DNA of 64,000 nucleotides from CALARM01 sp036746235 (GTDB lineage: Bacteria; Vulcanimicrobiota; SpSt-956; JAKJGF01): positions 1 to 64,000 of the forward strand of contig DAIOEN010000014.1 of NCBI GenBank assembly GCA_036746235.1, in the 5' to 3' direction. The notes beneath the pieces are model-generated. The model made no database searches, had not been told where the DNA came from, and saw only the letters and a program-made list of their open reading frames with translations. Made by a program: the position numbers and the translations under genes. This document shows, piece by piece, positions 35,264 through 43,584 of this stretch. How positions within the stretch are numbered: position 1 is the first letter of the stretch; every line of letters begins with the position of its first letter.

Positions 35264-36583
35264 CTATTCAGTGCCTTCTTTATTTGTATCTTCTTTTATA
35301 ACAGTACATTCTCTTACACCCTGTCCTTCCACATCGGTTACTTCAAAATTAATATCCCTGTATATGAGTTTATCTCCTACTATGGGCGGTCGTCCGAGCA
35401 TGTCAAGTATTAATCCGCTTACCGTATCTACCTCTTCATTGTCAAGCACTATATTTAAATGTTCTCCAAGCCTGTCAAGTCTGACAGTGCCTTCTACATG
35501 AATGATACCTCTTCCGTCTTCATATATTTCAGGTCTTTTACCTGTACCTTCTTCTATTTCTCCCACCACTTCTTCATAGAGATCCTCTATTGTTATTACT
35601 CCTGCCGTGCCTCCATGTTCATCCATTACTACTACCATATGGGAGCGTAATTTACCCATTACAAGAAGTACATCATTTAATTCTGCTGTTTCAGGTACAT
35701 AGGGCACTTCTCTGAGATCTTTTCTGTCTATATTTTCCTTTTTGAGTAATCTTCTGAGTATGTCTTTTATATGTATTATACCTGCAATATGGTCAAGATC
35801 TCCGTCATATACGGGATATCTTGTATGAGGAGAGTCATGGACGATTTTATTAAGTTCGGCAAAATCTACATCCAGAGGAATGCCTGTCATCCTGACCCGT
35901 GGCACCATGACTTCACCGGCGCTTAAATCGCCGAATTCAAACAGATCCTTTATAACTCTGGCAGATTCCGGTTTGAGAAGTCCACCTTCATGGCTTTCTT
36001 TAACAATATATTCCAGTTCCTCCGGTGTATAATAATGTTCACTTTCCGAAATCTGTCTTTTAATACCGATAATTTTTAAAATACCTGTTCCTATAGCGTT
36101 GAAACCTATTACCATAGGATAGAGTATACATTGAACACATAGCATGAAAGGCGTAATCCAGAGGGATATTCTTTCTGCCATAAGCATGCCAAGTACCTTT
36201 GGCACCATTTCACCTAAAACTACATGTAAATAAGTAAGGCACGTAACTGCCATTATTTTTGCTATGACATAAATATTAATCCATTCCGGCAGTCCCAGGT
36301 ATAACAGAAAGCCTTTAGACCATAGGGCCAGTTTTTGTTCCCCGTACATACCGAGTCCAAGACTGGCCAGAGTTATTCCCAGCTGGCCCGTAGTAGTATA
36401 GTTGTCTAAATATTTAGGATTATGAATAATGTTCCTTACAAGACCTGCCAGTTTGTTCCCCTGTAAGTATTGTCTCTCAATAAATGCCCTTGTAGTTCCT
36501 ACAATGGCAAATTCTGCTGCTACAAATAAACCGTTCAGTCCTATAAGTATAGCAATTACAAAGATGACAAAAAGGCTATCCAT
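35264..36583 (-). CDS. CNNM/CorC (HlyC) family membrane protein, second copy
   Basis: 439 residues: DUF21 membrane domain (1-about 190, AEFAIVGTTRAFIERQ near the start), two CBS domains (about 205-330; VMVPRVRMTGIP, VVVMDEHGGTAGVITIEDLYEEVVGEI) and a C-terminal CorC_HlyC domain (about 345-425). The family exports or regulates Mg2+/Co2+, with CBS domains sensing Mg-ATP. The start ATG 36583 overlaps the end of the upstream paralogue by 8 bases. It is often misnamed haemolysin. Confidence 0.88.
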   Translation of the reverse strand: MDSLFVIFVIAILIGLNGLFVAAEFAIVGTTRAFIERQYLQGNKLAGLVRNIIHNPKYLDNYTTTGQLGITLASLGLGMYGEQKLALWSKGFLLYLGLPEWINIYVIAKIMAVTCLTYLHVVLGEMVPKVLGMLMAERISLWITPFMLCVQCILYPMVIGFNAIGTGILKIIGIKRQISESEHYYTPEELEYIVKESHEGGLLKPESARVIKDLFEFGDLSAGEVMVPRVRMTGIPLDVDFAELNKIVHDSPHTRYPVYDGDLDHIAGIIHIKDILRRLLKKENIDRKDLREVPYVPETAELNDVLLVMGKLRSHMVVVMDEHGGTAGVITIEDLYEEVVGEIEEGTGKRPEIYEDGRGIIHVEGTVRLDRLGEHLNIVLDNEEVDTVSGLILDMLGRPPIVGDKLIYRDINFEVTDVEGQGVRECTVIKEDTNKEGTE

Positions 36584-37892
36584 TAGTCGCTTCCTCCTGT
36601 GAAACAGGTTTTACCAGGATGGAACGGATAGCACGATGACTGATCTCTTCTATTTCCAGTTCTATACCGTCAATATTAATATGTTCTCCTGCCATAGGAA
36701 GATGGCCCAGTATTTCAGTTACATATCCTCCTATTGTATCTACATTACCTTCCCATCGAACACCTGTCCACTGTTCTGCTTCATCGAGAAGCATAATGCC
36801 CGGTAAACGTACCCTTCCGTCAGGCAAACGTTCGGCCTTGAGCTGCTGGGTTTTGAATTCATCCCCTACGTCTCCCACCAGTTCTGCCAGCACATCTTCA
36901 AGGGTTATAAGTCCTGCAACACCACCGAATTCATCTACAATCATAGCCTGATGACATTTTTTTTCTTTTAACATAGAGAGCAATCTGTCGGCTTTTACAG
37001 TATCAGGTATGAACAGTGCAGGTCTCATTAACCTGTCAATGGATTTAATGTTTCCATGTTTTAAATAATGCATGACCAGATCTTTTATGTTAATCATGCC
37101 AATTACATTGTCAATTGTACCTCTATAAACAGGAAGTCTTGTATATGGGCTCTGGGCGACTTTTTCAAGTATTTCATCTAGGGGAGTTTCCACATCAATG
37201 GCATTGATATGAAGCCTTGGAACCATTAACTGATGTGCCGGCCTTATACTGAGTTGAAGAGCCTGATGTAATCTCTTATGCTCATCAGGTTCAAGGAGTC
37301 CTCCGTCTCTGCTTTCTGCAATAAGGAGATCAATTTCTTCCGGGGAATGAATATGCCTGTGTGCGGCTTCATCTTTACCGATAAGTTTAAGCACTATGGA
37401 ACCACTTGTGCTGATTACAGGAATAAACCAGGAAAAGAGGGACATAGACCATGACATGGGTAAAATTGTTATAAGAGCAGTTTGAGTCGGATACTGTAAA
37501 GAAAGATATTTGGGAATAAGTTCTCCGAAAACCAGCAGTATTCCCGTTAATAATAAGAGTATTACCAGGGCTGCCGTAGAATGGGCTGCTACTTCCTGAA
37601 GGTTTCCCAGTTTTTGAAATACAGGAACGAGTTGTCTTGCCAGTGTAGCTTCTCCGTAGGAACCGAGAAGGAGACTTGAAATAGTAATACCTATCTGACA
37701 GCAGGCTATATAACGGTTTAATTTTTTAGAATCCTGCATTACAGATAACAGACGGATTGCCATAAAGTTTCCTTCTTCTGCCATCTGTTTTATACGGCTC
37801 CGCCTGGAACTTACAACAGAAAATTCTGCTCCTACATAAAAAGCACTTACAAGGATAAAGATTAAAATTATTCCTACAGGTAAAATACTCAT
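36576..37892 (-). CDS. CNNM/CorC (HlyC) family membrane protein, first copy
   Basis: 438 residues with the same order as its neighbour: DUF21 (1-about 195, AEFSVVSSRRSRIKQMAEEG), CBS pair (about 205-335; LMVPRLHINAID, MIVDEFGGVAGLITLEDVLAELVGDV) and CorC_HlyC (about 345-430). The two genes are tandem paralogues sharing an 8-base overlap; they may form a heterodimer, as CNNM proteins act as dimers. GAGGGG lies 3 bases before the ATG and could be masked by the leader hairpin described at 37893-37920. Probable Mg2+/Co2+ export. Confidence 0.88.
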   Translation of the reverse strand: MSILPVGIILIFILVSAFYVGAEFSVVSSRRSRIKQMAEEGNFMAIRLLSVMQDSKKLNRYIACCQIGITISSLLLGSYGEATLARQLVPVFQKLGNLQEVAAHSTAALVILLLLTGILLVFGELIPKYLSLQYPTQTALITILPMSWSMSLFSWFIPVISTSGSIVLKLIGKDEAAHRHIHSPEEIDLLIAESRDGGLLEPDEHKRLHQALQLSIRPAHQLMVPRLHINAIDVETPLDEILEKVAQSPYTRLPVYRGTIDNVIGMINIKDLVMHYLKHGNIKSIDRLMRPALFIPDTVKADRLLSMLKEKKCHQAMIVDEFGGVAGLITLEDVLAELVGDVGDEFKTQQLKAERLPDGRVRLPGIMLLDEAEQWTGVRWEGNVDTIGGYVTEILGHLPMAGEHINIDGIELEIEEISHRAIRSILVKPVSQEEATNG

Positions 37893-37917
37893 AACCCCTC
37901 ATTCCTCTGAGAGGGAG

Positions 37918-38007
37918 TTATATATGAATTGGGCGGTTCCTCATCAGGCGGTTCTTCGTGAGGCGTAATTTTACAGTCATTCCCCATAATTTCTGGCAAA
38001 ATGCCAT
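37918..38007 (-). CDS. Putative 29-residue leader peptide of the CNNM operon
   Basis: An ATG at 38007 preceded by AGAGAGGA at 6 bases opens a 29-codon frame ending TAA at 37918, 25 bases before the CNNM start. The peptide is basic (begins MAFCQKLWG; C-terminal half rich in Arg, Lys, Asn). A hairpin (TGGCA/TGCCA) overlaps its start. The next 25 bases can fold AACUCCCUC against GAGGGGUU, covering the CNNM ribosome site. The layout resembles leader-peptide control of a downstream gene; expression is not proven. Confidence 0.4.
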   Translation of the reverse strand: MAFCQKLWGMTVKLRLTKNRLMRNRPIHI

Positions 38008-38039
38008 TTAAATTCCTCTCTGTAAAAGATATTTTATTT

Positions 38040-38068
38040 ATAATATCATATAATGTAAATTTTGCCAA
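38040..38068 (-). promoter_or_regulatory. Sigma70 promoter of the CNNM operon
   Basis: On the minus strand, TTGGCA (38068-38063) and TATTAT (38045-38040) are 17 bases apart, 5 of 6 matches each. The leader to the CNNM start would be about 140 nucleotides. Confidence 0.6.
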
Positions 38069-38203
38069 TAGTCGATTGGATTGGAAATAAACTATAAATA
38101 TTTGACATTTTCTTAAATGTAAAATATTATATTTACTGAAATGAAGATTGAAGAGATGTTAAATATTATAGTTAATTTCATAATGATCCATAATTAATAG
38201 CTT

Positions 38204-38414
38204 AGTACCGTAACAGGTAAAAGGGTACCCGTAAAAAGCTTCTGCCTGTCAGGCTCTGGAGAAGAAAAATTAGTCTTTTATATAGAATTAAAAATTAAAT
38301 AAGGGTTAATTTATTGTCTGTAAAACAAATGATATAAGGCAAATTATTTTTCTTCGTAAGAGCCTGTCAGGCAGAAGCTGATAAAATGGTTACGAACTTA
38401 TTTGGAGCGGTACT
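38204..38414. mobile_element. MITE-like palindromic element, 211 bp
   Basis: Outer ends are AGTACCG (38204-38210) and CGGTACT (38408-38414), flanked by TTA-type bases on both sides. Nested inner inverted repeats of 21 bases (38237-38257 and 38359-38379; core CTGCCTGTCAGGC) match at 20 of 21. Inside these, GCTCTGGAGAAGAAAAAT and GCTCTTACGAAGAAAAAT continue the inverted symmetry. No ORF is present. It is related to the 15.9-16.2 kb elements. Confidence 0.75.
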
Positions 38415-38451
38415 TAGTAATGGGTAAAGCGTGATGCGCAGGGATTAAACC

Positions 38452-38480
38452 TGTCACGCGTTACGCGTTACGCGTCACGA
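38452..38480 (+). repeat. Heptad array, CGCGTTA type, upstream of aspA
   Basis: GTCACGC, GTTACGC, GTTACGC, GTCACGA units in the TCAC orientation. It ends about 20 bases before a TATAAT (38502-38507) that may be the aspA -10 box. A GTGATGCG remnant lies at about 38430. Confidence 0.85.
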
Positions 38481-38536
38481 TAACTTAAATTCTAATTACA
38501 CTATAATATCTGTAATAAAACTCAGAGGAGAATAAA

Positions 38537-39937
38537 ATGAATTATCGTAAAGAACATGATTTACTGGGAGAAAAAGACATTCCTGACCATGTATACTGGG
38601 GTATCCATACGGAAAGAGGGAGAGAAAATTTCAATCTCACTGGATACAGAGTAAACAGTGCCCTTATAAAAGCCCTGGCTATGGTAAAAAAAGCCTGCTG
38701 TATTGCAAATTTTGAACTGGGATATATAGAACGGGAGAAAGCTGAAGTAATAGAATATGCGTGTGATGAAATTATAGAAGACCATCTTTCAGACAGCTTC
38801 CCTGTAGATGCTCTTCAGGGCGGAGCAGGCACTTCTACAAATATGAATATAAATGAAGTCATTGCAAACAGAGCAATAGAACTTTCAGGGAGGCAGAAAG
38901 GAGATTATTCTTTTATACATCCCATTGAAACGGTAAATCTCCATCAGTCAACAAACGATACCTATCCGACAGCAGTAAAAATAGCTGCCATACTGGGCCT
39001 CAGAAATTTAAGCCAGAAGATTGCAGAACTTCAGGGAGCTTTTCAGAAAAAAGAAAAGGAATTTGCAGAAATAGTTAAGATAGGTCGTACAGAGCTTCAG
39101 GAAGGAGTTCCCGTTACACTGGGAGCAGAATTTTCCTGTTTTGCAGAAGCAATTGCACGGGACAGATGGAGAACTTTTAAATGTGAAGAAAGATTGAGAA
39201 CTGTAAATATAGGGGGAACAGCAGTCGGGACAGGGCTCTGCGCTCCGAGAAGTTATATATTTCTTGTTATAGAAAAATTAAGAGATATTACAGGACTTGG
39301 CATAGCAAGAGGAGAAAATGTTATGGATCAGACTGCCAACAGTGATCCTTTTGTAGAGACTTCAGGTATTATGAAAAGCCATGCCAGTAATATTATAAAG
39401 ATTTCAAATGATCTTCGTACGTTAAATCTTCTGGGAGAAATAGTTCTACCTCCCGTACAGGCAGGTTCTTCCGTCATGCCGGGGAAAGTCAATCCTGTTA
39501 TGGCAGAAGCAGCAATTCAGGCAGGCATAAAGGTTATGGCAAATGATCTGATTATATGTGAAACAACTTCAAGAAGTACCTTTCAGATAAATGAATTTAT
39601 GCCCCTTCTCTCTTTTGCCATGCTGGAAACCATTGATTTGCTCATAAATACAAATAATATGTTAACCGGTTATGTGGAACAGATAAAGGCAAATAAAGAT
39701 CTGTGCAGGGAATATTTTGACAGGAGTCCTGTAATAGTAACTGCCTTTATACCATATATCGGATACGATGCATGTACTGAAATAATTAAAGAATTTTTTA
39801 CATTGGAACATAAAAATTTAAGAGAATTTTTATGTAATAAACTGGGAAAGGAAATGGTGGAAAGGGTTTTATCGCCATATAAACTTATGAGTCTCGGATA
39901 TAGAAAGGAAGATTTATATGAGAATCGTAATGCGTAA
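38537..39937 (+). CDS. aspA: Aspartate ammonia-lyase
   Basis: The 466-residue enzyme converts L-aspartate to fumarate and ammonium. The class II fumarase/aspartase signature GSSVMPGKVNP is present, with HQSTNDTYPTA (the S/T-rich substrate loop), the TSTNMNINEVIANRA segment and GRTELQEGVPVTLG. Aspartase is favoured over fumarase by its place beside hydF: aspA commonly sits in [FeFe]-hydrogenase maturation clusters, perhaps to supply ammonium. AGAGGAG precedes the ATG. The last five residues (ENRNA) and the stop are encoded by an inserted heptad element, so the C-terminus has been rewritten. Confidence 0.88.
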   Translation: MNYRKEHDLLGEKDIPDHVYWGIHTERGRENFNLTGYRVNSALIKALAMVKKACCIANFELGYIEREKAEVIEYACDEIIEDHLSDSFPVDALQGGAGTSTNMNINEVIANRAIELSGRQKGDYSFIHPIETVNLHQSTNDTYPTAVKIAAILGLRNLSQKIAELQGAFQKKEKEFAEIVKIGRTELQEGVPVTLGAEFSCFAEAIARDRWRTFKCEERLRTVNIGGTAVGTGLCAPRSYIFLVIEKLRDITGLGIARGENVMDQTANSDPFVETSGIMKSHASNIIKISNDLRTLNLLGEIVLPPVQAGSSVMPGKVNPVMAEAAIQAGIKVMANDLIICETTSRSTFQINEFMPLLSFAMLETIDLLINTNNMLTGYVEQIKANKDLCREYFDRSPVIVTAFIPYIGYDACTEIIKEFFTLEHKNLREFLCNKLGKEMVERVLSPYKLMSLGYRKEDLYENRNA

Positions 39938-39969
39938 CGCGTAATGGGTAATGCGAGACGGATCCTCAT
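39918..39969 (+). repeat. Heptad element with inverted ends, entering the aspA coding region
   Basis: ATGAGAATCGT, then GTAATGC/GTAACGC units, GAGACG, and ATCCTCAT. The first 20 bases are the end of aspA, including its TAA. Confidence 0.75.
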
Positions 39970-39989
39970 TAAATAAGGGTGAAATTTTT

Positions 39990-41237
39990 ATGCAAAAAAC
40001 ACCGAAATCGCTCAGATTACAGATAGGTCTTTTCGGGAGAACCAATGTGGGAAAATCAAGTTTTCTCAACATGGTTGCTTCTCAGGATGTGGCAATAACA
40101 TCGCCTGTACCGGGCACTACAACGGATGTTGTTGAGAAATCAATGGAACTGTTACCTCTTGGCCCCGTAGTATTCCTTGATACAGCAGGTCTTGACGATA
40201 CTTCGACTCTTGCGGAATTGAGAATTAAAAAAACAGGCAGGATTTTTGACCGTTCAGATGTCATTATAATCATAACAGAACCTGACCAGTGGGGAGAATA
40301 TGAAGAAAAGATTTTAGATGAAGCAAAAAAAAGGAACACTCCTTCCATAGTTGCAGTAAATAAAATCGATTTAAAAGAACCTTCTTCTTCTTTTCTGGAA
40401 GATTTAAGAAAGAGAACTGAAAGATTCCTGCTATGTTCGAGTATAGATGCAGGGAAAAAGGATAAATATGTAAATGAATTGAAAAAACATTTAATTTATA
40501 TCTGTCCTGAAGAGTTTCTTAACCCTCCTCCTCTTATAGGTGATCTCATGACTCCCGGCGGTATAGCGGTCCTTATTGTCCCTATAGATCTGCAGGCTCC
40601 GAAAGGGAGGCTTATTCTGCCGCAGGTACAGGCTATAAGAGATGCCCTGGATAATGATGGTGCAGCCCTTGTAGTTAAAGAAAGAGAATATGCTCATATA
40701 TTGAATAATCTTAAAAATCCTCCTGATATTTCCGTATGTGATTCACAGGTAGTTCTTAAAATGGTTGCAGATACTCCCGGCCATATAAAATGCACAACTT
40801 TCTCCATACTTTTTGCACGATATAAAGGTGATATTGTAGAAGCGGCCAGAAGTGTTTCAGCAATAGATAAATTAAAACCTGGCGATAAGATACTTATAGG
40901 TGAAGCATGCAGTCACCATCCTATAGAAGATGACATAGGGAGGGTAAAAATTCCTAGATGGTTACGGCAGCATATAGGAGGAGATATTCAGATTGATACG
41001 TCATGCGGAAGAGACTATCCTGATAATCTTAAAGAATATAAGCTTATTGTCCACTGCGGAGGATGTATGCTCACAAGAAGGGAAATGCTCTTCAGGATTC
41101 ACAGGGCAAGACAGGAGGGAGTCCCTGTAACCAATTACGGTCTCTGTATTTCCTTTATACAGGGAGTTATAGAAAGGGTTCTTTCCCCGTTCCCTGCCGC
41201 TCTGGACGCATATAGAAGAGAAAAAAGGATGGATTGA
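39990..41237 (+). CDS. hydF: [FeFe]-hydrogenase maturation GTPase HydF
   Basis: HydF is the scaffold on which HydE and HydG build the diiron subcluster before transfer to the hydrogenase. The start ATG 39990 follows AAGGGTG; the longer frame to 39951 lies in a repeat. The 415-residue protein has a GTPase domain (P-loop GRTNVGKSS, VFLDTAGLDD, NKID), a dimerisation domain, and a C-terminal [4Fe-4S] domain. The latter contains ACSHHPIEDDIGRVKIPRWL, the conserved CGRDYPDNL and the cluster ligands HCGGC. It follows aspA directly and is 1 base from the next gene. hydE, hydG and the hydrogenase are not in the window. Confidence 0.93.
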   Translation: MQKTPKSLRLQIGLFGRTNVGKSSFLNMVASQDVAITSPVPGTTTDVVEKSMELLPLGPVVFLDTAGLDDTSTLAELRIKKTGRIFDRSDVIIIITEPDQWGEYEEKILDEAKKRNTPSIVAVNKIDLKEPSSSFLEDLRKRTERFLLCSSIDAGKKDKYVNELKKHLIYICPEEFLNPPPLIGDLMTPGGIAVLIVPIDLQAPKGRLILPQVQAIRDALDNDGAALVVKEREYAHILNNLKNPPDISVCDSQVVLKMVADTPGHIKCTTFSILFARYKGDIVEAARSVSAIDKLKPGDKILIGEACSHHPIEDDIGRVKIPRWLRQHIGGDIQIDTSCGRDYPDNLKEYKLIVHCGGCMLTRREMLFRIHRARQEGVPVTNYGLCISFIQGVIERVLSPFPAALDAYRREKRMD

Positions 41238-41238
41238 T

Positions 41239-42063
41239 ATGAAAAGAATTTTATTATTTTTAATATTTATGTTATGTTTGCTTCATATAACTGAAATATG
41301 TGCAAAAAATCCTGCGGGATTTTCCACACCTGTATCTCCTGTTAATCCTGAAATGCCTTCTGTGCCTGCAATACCTGATAGAAGTGATATGCCACAGATG
41401 CCTACTATGAAACCTTTCCCTACGATAAAAGCTTTTCCTACAATGAAATCTGTGCCTACGGCAAAACCGACAAAAAAAACAGGTACTTCGTCAGATCTTG
41501 AACCATACGGGGGAGAGAAAAAGCCCGGTGGCTCTTCAAATCTTGAACCTTACGGACAGGAACCCGAACCTGTTACTCCTTCAGGTGGTAAATCACATAA
41601 GGAACCTGATGATCTGGTACCTTTCGGAGAAACTCCTTCTGTAGATACGCCACCTGAAACAGAGCCACCATCAGTAGTTGAACCATATGAACCGGAAACA
41701 CCTGCTTCAAAGAAGGCAAAACCAACTCCTACTCAGAAAGAAGAACTCGTACCTTTTGAACCGAACAGTTCTGCTACAGACACGGCAGAGCCGGGTAAGA
41801 CCGGTGAAGTGGAACCGTATGAACCGGGAAGTTCCGATGCAAATGCATCCCCTTCCGAACCGAACAGTGCCGATGCAAATACAGCCCCTTCCGAACCGAA
41901 CGGTGGTCAGGTTTCTCCTTCACCGGAGGAAAATGCTACTTCAGTGCCATCGAGACAGGGGAAAGGGCTTAAAGAAATACCACTTGAATTTTATATAGGA
42001 GCAGTGGTTATGATTGTTTTCCCTGTATTAATTTATTTCCTGAGCAGGAAGAAAAAACAGTGA
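41239..42063 (+). CDS. Exported Pro-rich protein with C-terminal membrane anchor
   Basis: 274 residues: signal peptide (1-about 22), a long disordered Pro/Ser/Glu-rich region and one C-terminal membrane helix (about 250-268) followed by RKKKQ, like a surface protein with a sorting or anchor tail. The disordered part holds a repeated short motif: LEPYGGE, LEPYGQE, LVPFGET, VEPYEPE, LVPFEPN, VEPYEPG. It also has MxPxP-type repeats (FPTIKAFPTMKSVPTAKP). The ATG lies 1 base after the hydF stop, so it is co-transcribed with aspA-hydF. Any link to hydrogenase is unproven. No sortase LPxTG is seen. Confidence 0.7.
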   Translation: MKRILLFLIFMLCLLHITEICAKNPAGFSTPVSPVNPEMPSVPAIPDRSDMPQMPTMKPFPTIKAFPTMKSVPTAKPTKKTGTSSDLEPYGGEKKPGGSSNLEPYGQEPEPVTPSGGKSHKEPDDLVPFGETPSVDTPPETEPPSVVEPYEPETPASKKAKPTPTQKEELVPFEPNSSATDTAEPGKTGEVEPYEPGSSDANASPSEPNSADANTAPSEPNGGQVSPSPEENATSVPSRQGKGLKEIPLEFYIGAVVMIVFPVLIYFLSRKKKQ

Positions 42064-42068
42064 TTTGT

Positions 42069-42506
42069 TCAGAAGCCTGTATGGCCGAAACCTCCTTTAT
42101 TTCTCTGTGTCTCATCAAGGTCATCTACTATCTGAAAGGATGCTCTGGCTACTTCCGTTATGACAAGCTGGGCTATTCTGTCACCATGTTTTATGGTAAA
42201 AGCCTCTTTACCCATGTTAATGAGAATAACCTTCACCTCACCTCTGTAATCACTGTCAATCGTTCCCGGACTATTCAGCACACTTATACCATGCTTTAAT
42301 GCCAGGCCGCTTCTTGGTCTTATCTGTCCCTCAAAACCTTCAGGTATTGCCATTGAAAAGCCTGTAGATACAAGCTTTATTGCTCCCGGCTCTATTACAA
42401 GTTCTTCACTGGCATAAATATCGGCTCCTGATGCGAAATTACTCATATACTCCGGTATTATACTGTTAGAATCAAGTTTTTTAAATTTTATATTTATATG
42501 ATTCAT
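42069..42506 (-). CDS. dut: dUTP diphosphatase
   Basis: The enzyme hydrolyses dUTP to dUMP and pyrophosphate, keeping uracil out of DNA and feeding dTMP synthesis. At 145 residues it has all five trimeric dUTPase motifs: ASGADIYA, PRSGLA, GTIDSDYRGEV, DRIAQLVI and the C-terminal RNKGGFGHTG. It converges on the Pro-rich gene with 5 bases between stops. It lies 19 bases after the propeller gene, and its ribosome site (GAAGGGA) is formed by the end of a GTGAAGA heptad array. Confidence 0.95.
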   Translation of the reverse strand: MNHINIKFKKLDSNSIIPEYMSNFASGADIYASEELVIEPGAIKLVSTGFSMAIPEGFEGQIRPRSGLALKHGISVLNSPGTIDSDYRGEVKVILINMGKEAFTIKHGDRIAQLVITEVARASFQIVDDLDETQRNKGGFGHTGF

Positions 42507-42516
42507 AATTTTATCC

Positions 42517-42540
42517 CTTCACTCTTCACTCTTCACTTTT
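42517..42540 (-). repeat. Heptad array, GTGAAGA type, between propeller gene and dut
   Basis: Three AGTGAAG units on the minus strand. The first supplies the TGA stop of the propeller gene (42526-42528), and the last merges with GGA to form the Shine-Dalgarno site of dut. Confidence 0.8.
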
Positions 42541-43584
42541 TACTAAATTTGGCTGACTTTTATTATAAGGCATATCAATTAATTTTATTAAATTTCTTCC
42601 TTTTAGATCAATCATATAGATATTATTAACTCCTTTTTCTCTGTCAGAAGTAAAAATAATATGATTCCCTGCTGGAGACCATAATGGATTCCAGTCTATC
42701 CCATCAGGATTTCTGGTAAGTCGCTTTACATTTGTTCCATCTGAATTCATAATATATATTTCCGTATTACCATCACGGTCCGACTGAAATGCTATTTTTT
42801 TACTGTCAGGAGACCATGAGGCAAAGTAGTCATGCTTTTCATTTTTTGTAATATTATTTTTTTCTGTTCCGTCAGGGTTTATAGTAAATATTTCTTTATT
42901 AACCCCTGATACTATTTCTATAAACATTATTTTTTTTCCCTCAGGAGACCAGGCAGGATGGCTTTCTTTCCATCTGTTATCTGTCAATTTTCTATGATTA
43001 TGTCCATTACTATCCGTTATATAAATACTTCCGTCATCTTTACGGTAAAGGGCTTCGTATACGATATATCTGTTGTCGGGAGACCAGCATGGATGTAAAT
43101 TTTTTGCTTTGTTGTGTGTCAGTTGTTTTTTTTCTTTTCCGTCACAGGTTATTATAAATATATCGTTTTTCTGTCCGGTTCCTGAACTATAGAGAATTTT
43201 ATTTCCGTCTTTTGACCAGGATATGCTCCAGATTTCTTTTGAAGGCTCTGACAGTTTGATTTTATTTGTTCCGTTACTGTTCATAACATATATTTGGAAA
43301 TATCCATTTTCTTTATTTAGAAAAGCTATTTTATTACCATCGGGAGACCATACGGGAGATGATTTTTTTCCGTGATTATCACTGAGAGGTGTTAATTCAG
43401 AACCATCAAGATTAAGAGAGTAAATTTTTCTGTGATTGGAATTATAGTTTATAAAAACAATTTTTACCTTTGATAAAGATAATCTTACGAGAAGATAATT
43501 AAGACCTTTAAAGGCAAGGAGTATAATCATTAATATTGCGATACATATTATAAAATTTTGACTAATCTTTCTAGCTAACTTCAT
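42526..43584 (-). CDS. TolB-like beta-propeller, membrane anchored
   Basis: 352 residues with an N-terminal membrane helix (about 10-32) and six to seven PD40/WD40-like blades. The TolB repeat signature is clear: SPVWSPDGNKIAFL, SISWSKDGNKILYS, HPCWSPDNRYIVYE, HPAWSPEGKKIMFI, FASWSPDSKKIAFQSDRDGNTEIYIMNSDGTNVKRLT. It is probably extracytoplasmic and binds protein or peptidoglycan partners; no Tol-Pal genes are nearby. It overlaps the upstream FHA-like gene by 14 bases. The last residues (VKSEE) come from a heptad array. Confidence 0.8.
   Translation of the reverse strand: MKLARKISQNFIICIAILMIILLAFKGLNYLLVRLSLSKVKIVFINYNSNHRKIYSLNLDGSELTPLSDNHGKKSSPVWSPDGNKIAFLNKENGYFQIYVMNSNGTNKIKLSEPSKEIWSISWSKDGNKILYSSGTGQKNDIFIITCDGKEKKQLTHNKAKNLHPCWSPDNRYIVYEALYRKDDGSIYITDSNGHNHRKLTDNRWKESHPAWSPEGKKIMFIEIVSGVNKEIFTINPDGTEKNNITKNEKHDYFASWSPDSKKIAFQSDRDGNTEIYIMNSDGTNVKRLTRNPDGIDWNPLWSPAGNHIIFTSDREKGVNNIYMIDLKGRNLIKLIDMPYNKSQPNLVKSEE

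Noticed and set aside
39951..39989. 13-residue N-terminal extension of HydF
   Set aside because: It lies in a repeat element; ATG 39990 has AAGGGTG and matches the family start.
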